From Bradyrhizobium sp. cir1 (GTDB lineage: Bacteria; Pseudomonadota; Alphaproteobacteria; Rhizobiales; Xanthobacteraceae): a stretch of 64,000 bases of DNA. The notes under the pieces are model-generated. The model saw only the letters and a program-made list of their open reading frames with translations, ran no database searches and had not been told where the DNA came from. The translations under genes were made by a program, and so were the position numbers. Positions 63,578 to 64,000 of the stretch are shown here, piece after piece (positions within the stretch are counted from its first letter, which is position 1; every line of letters starts with the position of its first letter). The DNA lies in contig NZ_JACIHE010000009.1 of the NCBI RefSeq assembly GCF_014198245.1, positions 62,001 through 126,000 on the forward strand, in the 5' to 3' direction.

Positions 63578-64000
63578 TCCCCATCTCACTCGTGGTCTCC
63601 GACGTCGACGGCACGCTGCTGACCAAGGACAAGACGCTGACCGACGGGGCACGGAACGCAGTACAGCGGCTGCACAAGGCCGGCATCGGCTTCACCATCA
63701 CCTCCAGCCGCCCTGCGATCGGCATGCGTTTCCTGATCGAGCCGCTGGCGCTGTGGCTGCCGGTGGGCCCGTTCAACGGTTCCTCGATCGTCGATCCCGA
63801 GATGCGGCCGGTCGAGCAGCATCTGATTCCGCCGGGCGCCGCCGAGCGGTCCCTGCAGATCCTCCGCGACTACGGCGCCGACATCTGGCTGTTCACCACC
63901 GACCAATGGTTGATCGACAATCCCAGCGGTAAATACGTCGCGCACGAGCGGCACACGATCCGCTCCGACCCCGCCATCGTGACGGACTTTTCGCCCTACC
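63574..64000 (+). CDS. Cof-type HAD hydrolase, 3' end cut by window edge
   Basis: This is a phosphatase of the haloacid dehalogenase superfamily, Cof/YidA class. Residues visible include the catalytic motif SDVDGTLLTKDKTLTDGARN, then FTITSSRPAIGM (motif II Ser). 142 codons are in the window; the cap and C-terminal motifs III and IV lie beyond 64000. It follows gntK with an ATGA overlap and is the last visible gene of the carbon operon. It probably acts on a sugar phosphate. Confidence 0.88.
   Translation, partial: MIPISLVVSDVDGTLLTKDKTLTDGARNAVQRLHKAGIGFTITSSRPAIGMRFLIEPLALWLPVGPFNGSSIVDPEMRPVEQHLIPPGAAERSLQILRDYGADIWLFTTDQWLIDNPSGKYVAHERHTIRSDPAIVTDFSPY

Overview
This window looks like chromosome from a Bradyrhizobium-type alphaproteobacterium. 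The evidence is high GC, dense operons with 1- to 4-base stop/start overlaps, a pqqABCDE cluster, a PrkA-YeaH-SpoVR operon behind an EcfG-type stress promoter, a tartrate dehydratase whose active-site residue numbers match the characterised Bradyrhizobium enzyme, and abundant short palindromic repeats of the kinds seen in that genus. No rRNA, tRNA, CRISPR array, insertion sequence or phage gene was recognised. The species call is inference.

Layout. Positions 1-5044 hold a polar amino-acid-type ABC importer (ATPase cut by the window edge, two permeases, binding protein) in line with an agmatinase-family ureohydrolase, with a divergent LysR regulator. This looks like a guanidino-compound uptake and hydrolysis unit. 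Positions 5056-13643 hold a six-gene minus-strand operon: peptide-type binding protein, two permeases, FAD amine/amino-acid oxidase, 2-hydroxyacid dehydrogenase and a fused double ATPase, with a divergent XRE-cupin regulator. Positions 13779-22020 hold a hybrid histidine kinase, a small membrane protein, an AraC regulator divergent from a cupin and a flavin monooxygenase, a secreted protein with a possible lysozyme-like motif, and an SDR-type epimerase. Positions 22021-22796 hold repeats and the frameshifted relic of an ABC binding protein. An RND efflux pair follows (22797-27156), then an MFS/AraC divergent pair and malonyl-CoA decarboxylase.

Positions 31112-36058 are rich in repeats. They carry a 169-bp tandem repeat, a GIY-YIG protein, D-tartrate dehydratase, a DUF3297 protein, glutathione peroxidase, an amidase and a DUF6894 protein. 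Positions 36321-41439 hold pqqA (26 residues) and pqqBCDE, followed by an overlapping prolyl-iminopeptidase-type hydrolase and a DUF4286-like protein. Positions 42227-46895 encode an iron-sulfur flavoprotein overlapped with a two-subunit 2-oxoacid:acceptor oxidoreductase. Positions 46978-50609 hold small proteins, including an ArsR-SRPBCC-membrane-DUF1801 operon with two exact operator copies. Positions 50843-55618 are the SpoVR/YeaH/PrkA stress operon. Positions 56901-64000 are a central carbon operon: fused transaldolase-glucose-6-phosphate isomerase, 6-phosphogluconate dehydrogenase, glucose-6-phosphate dehydrogenase, 6-phosphogluconolactonase, gluconokinase and a HAD hydrolase cut by the window end.

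The genes together describe a soil heterotroph that scavenges amines, guanidines, peptides and sugar acids, makes PQQ for periplasmic dehydrogenases, and runs an oxidative pentose phosphate pathway. The most interesting items are the ureohydrolase with a Ser-Ser replacing the usual substrate-site His-Gly, the oxidase and reductase embedded in a transport operon, the peptidase fused by overlap to the pqq operon, the KOR-flavoprotein operon, the 169-bp composite tandem repeat beside a GIY-YIG gene, and several well-defined promoter and operator candidates.
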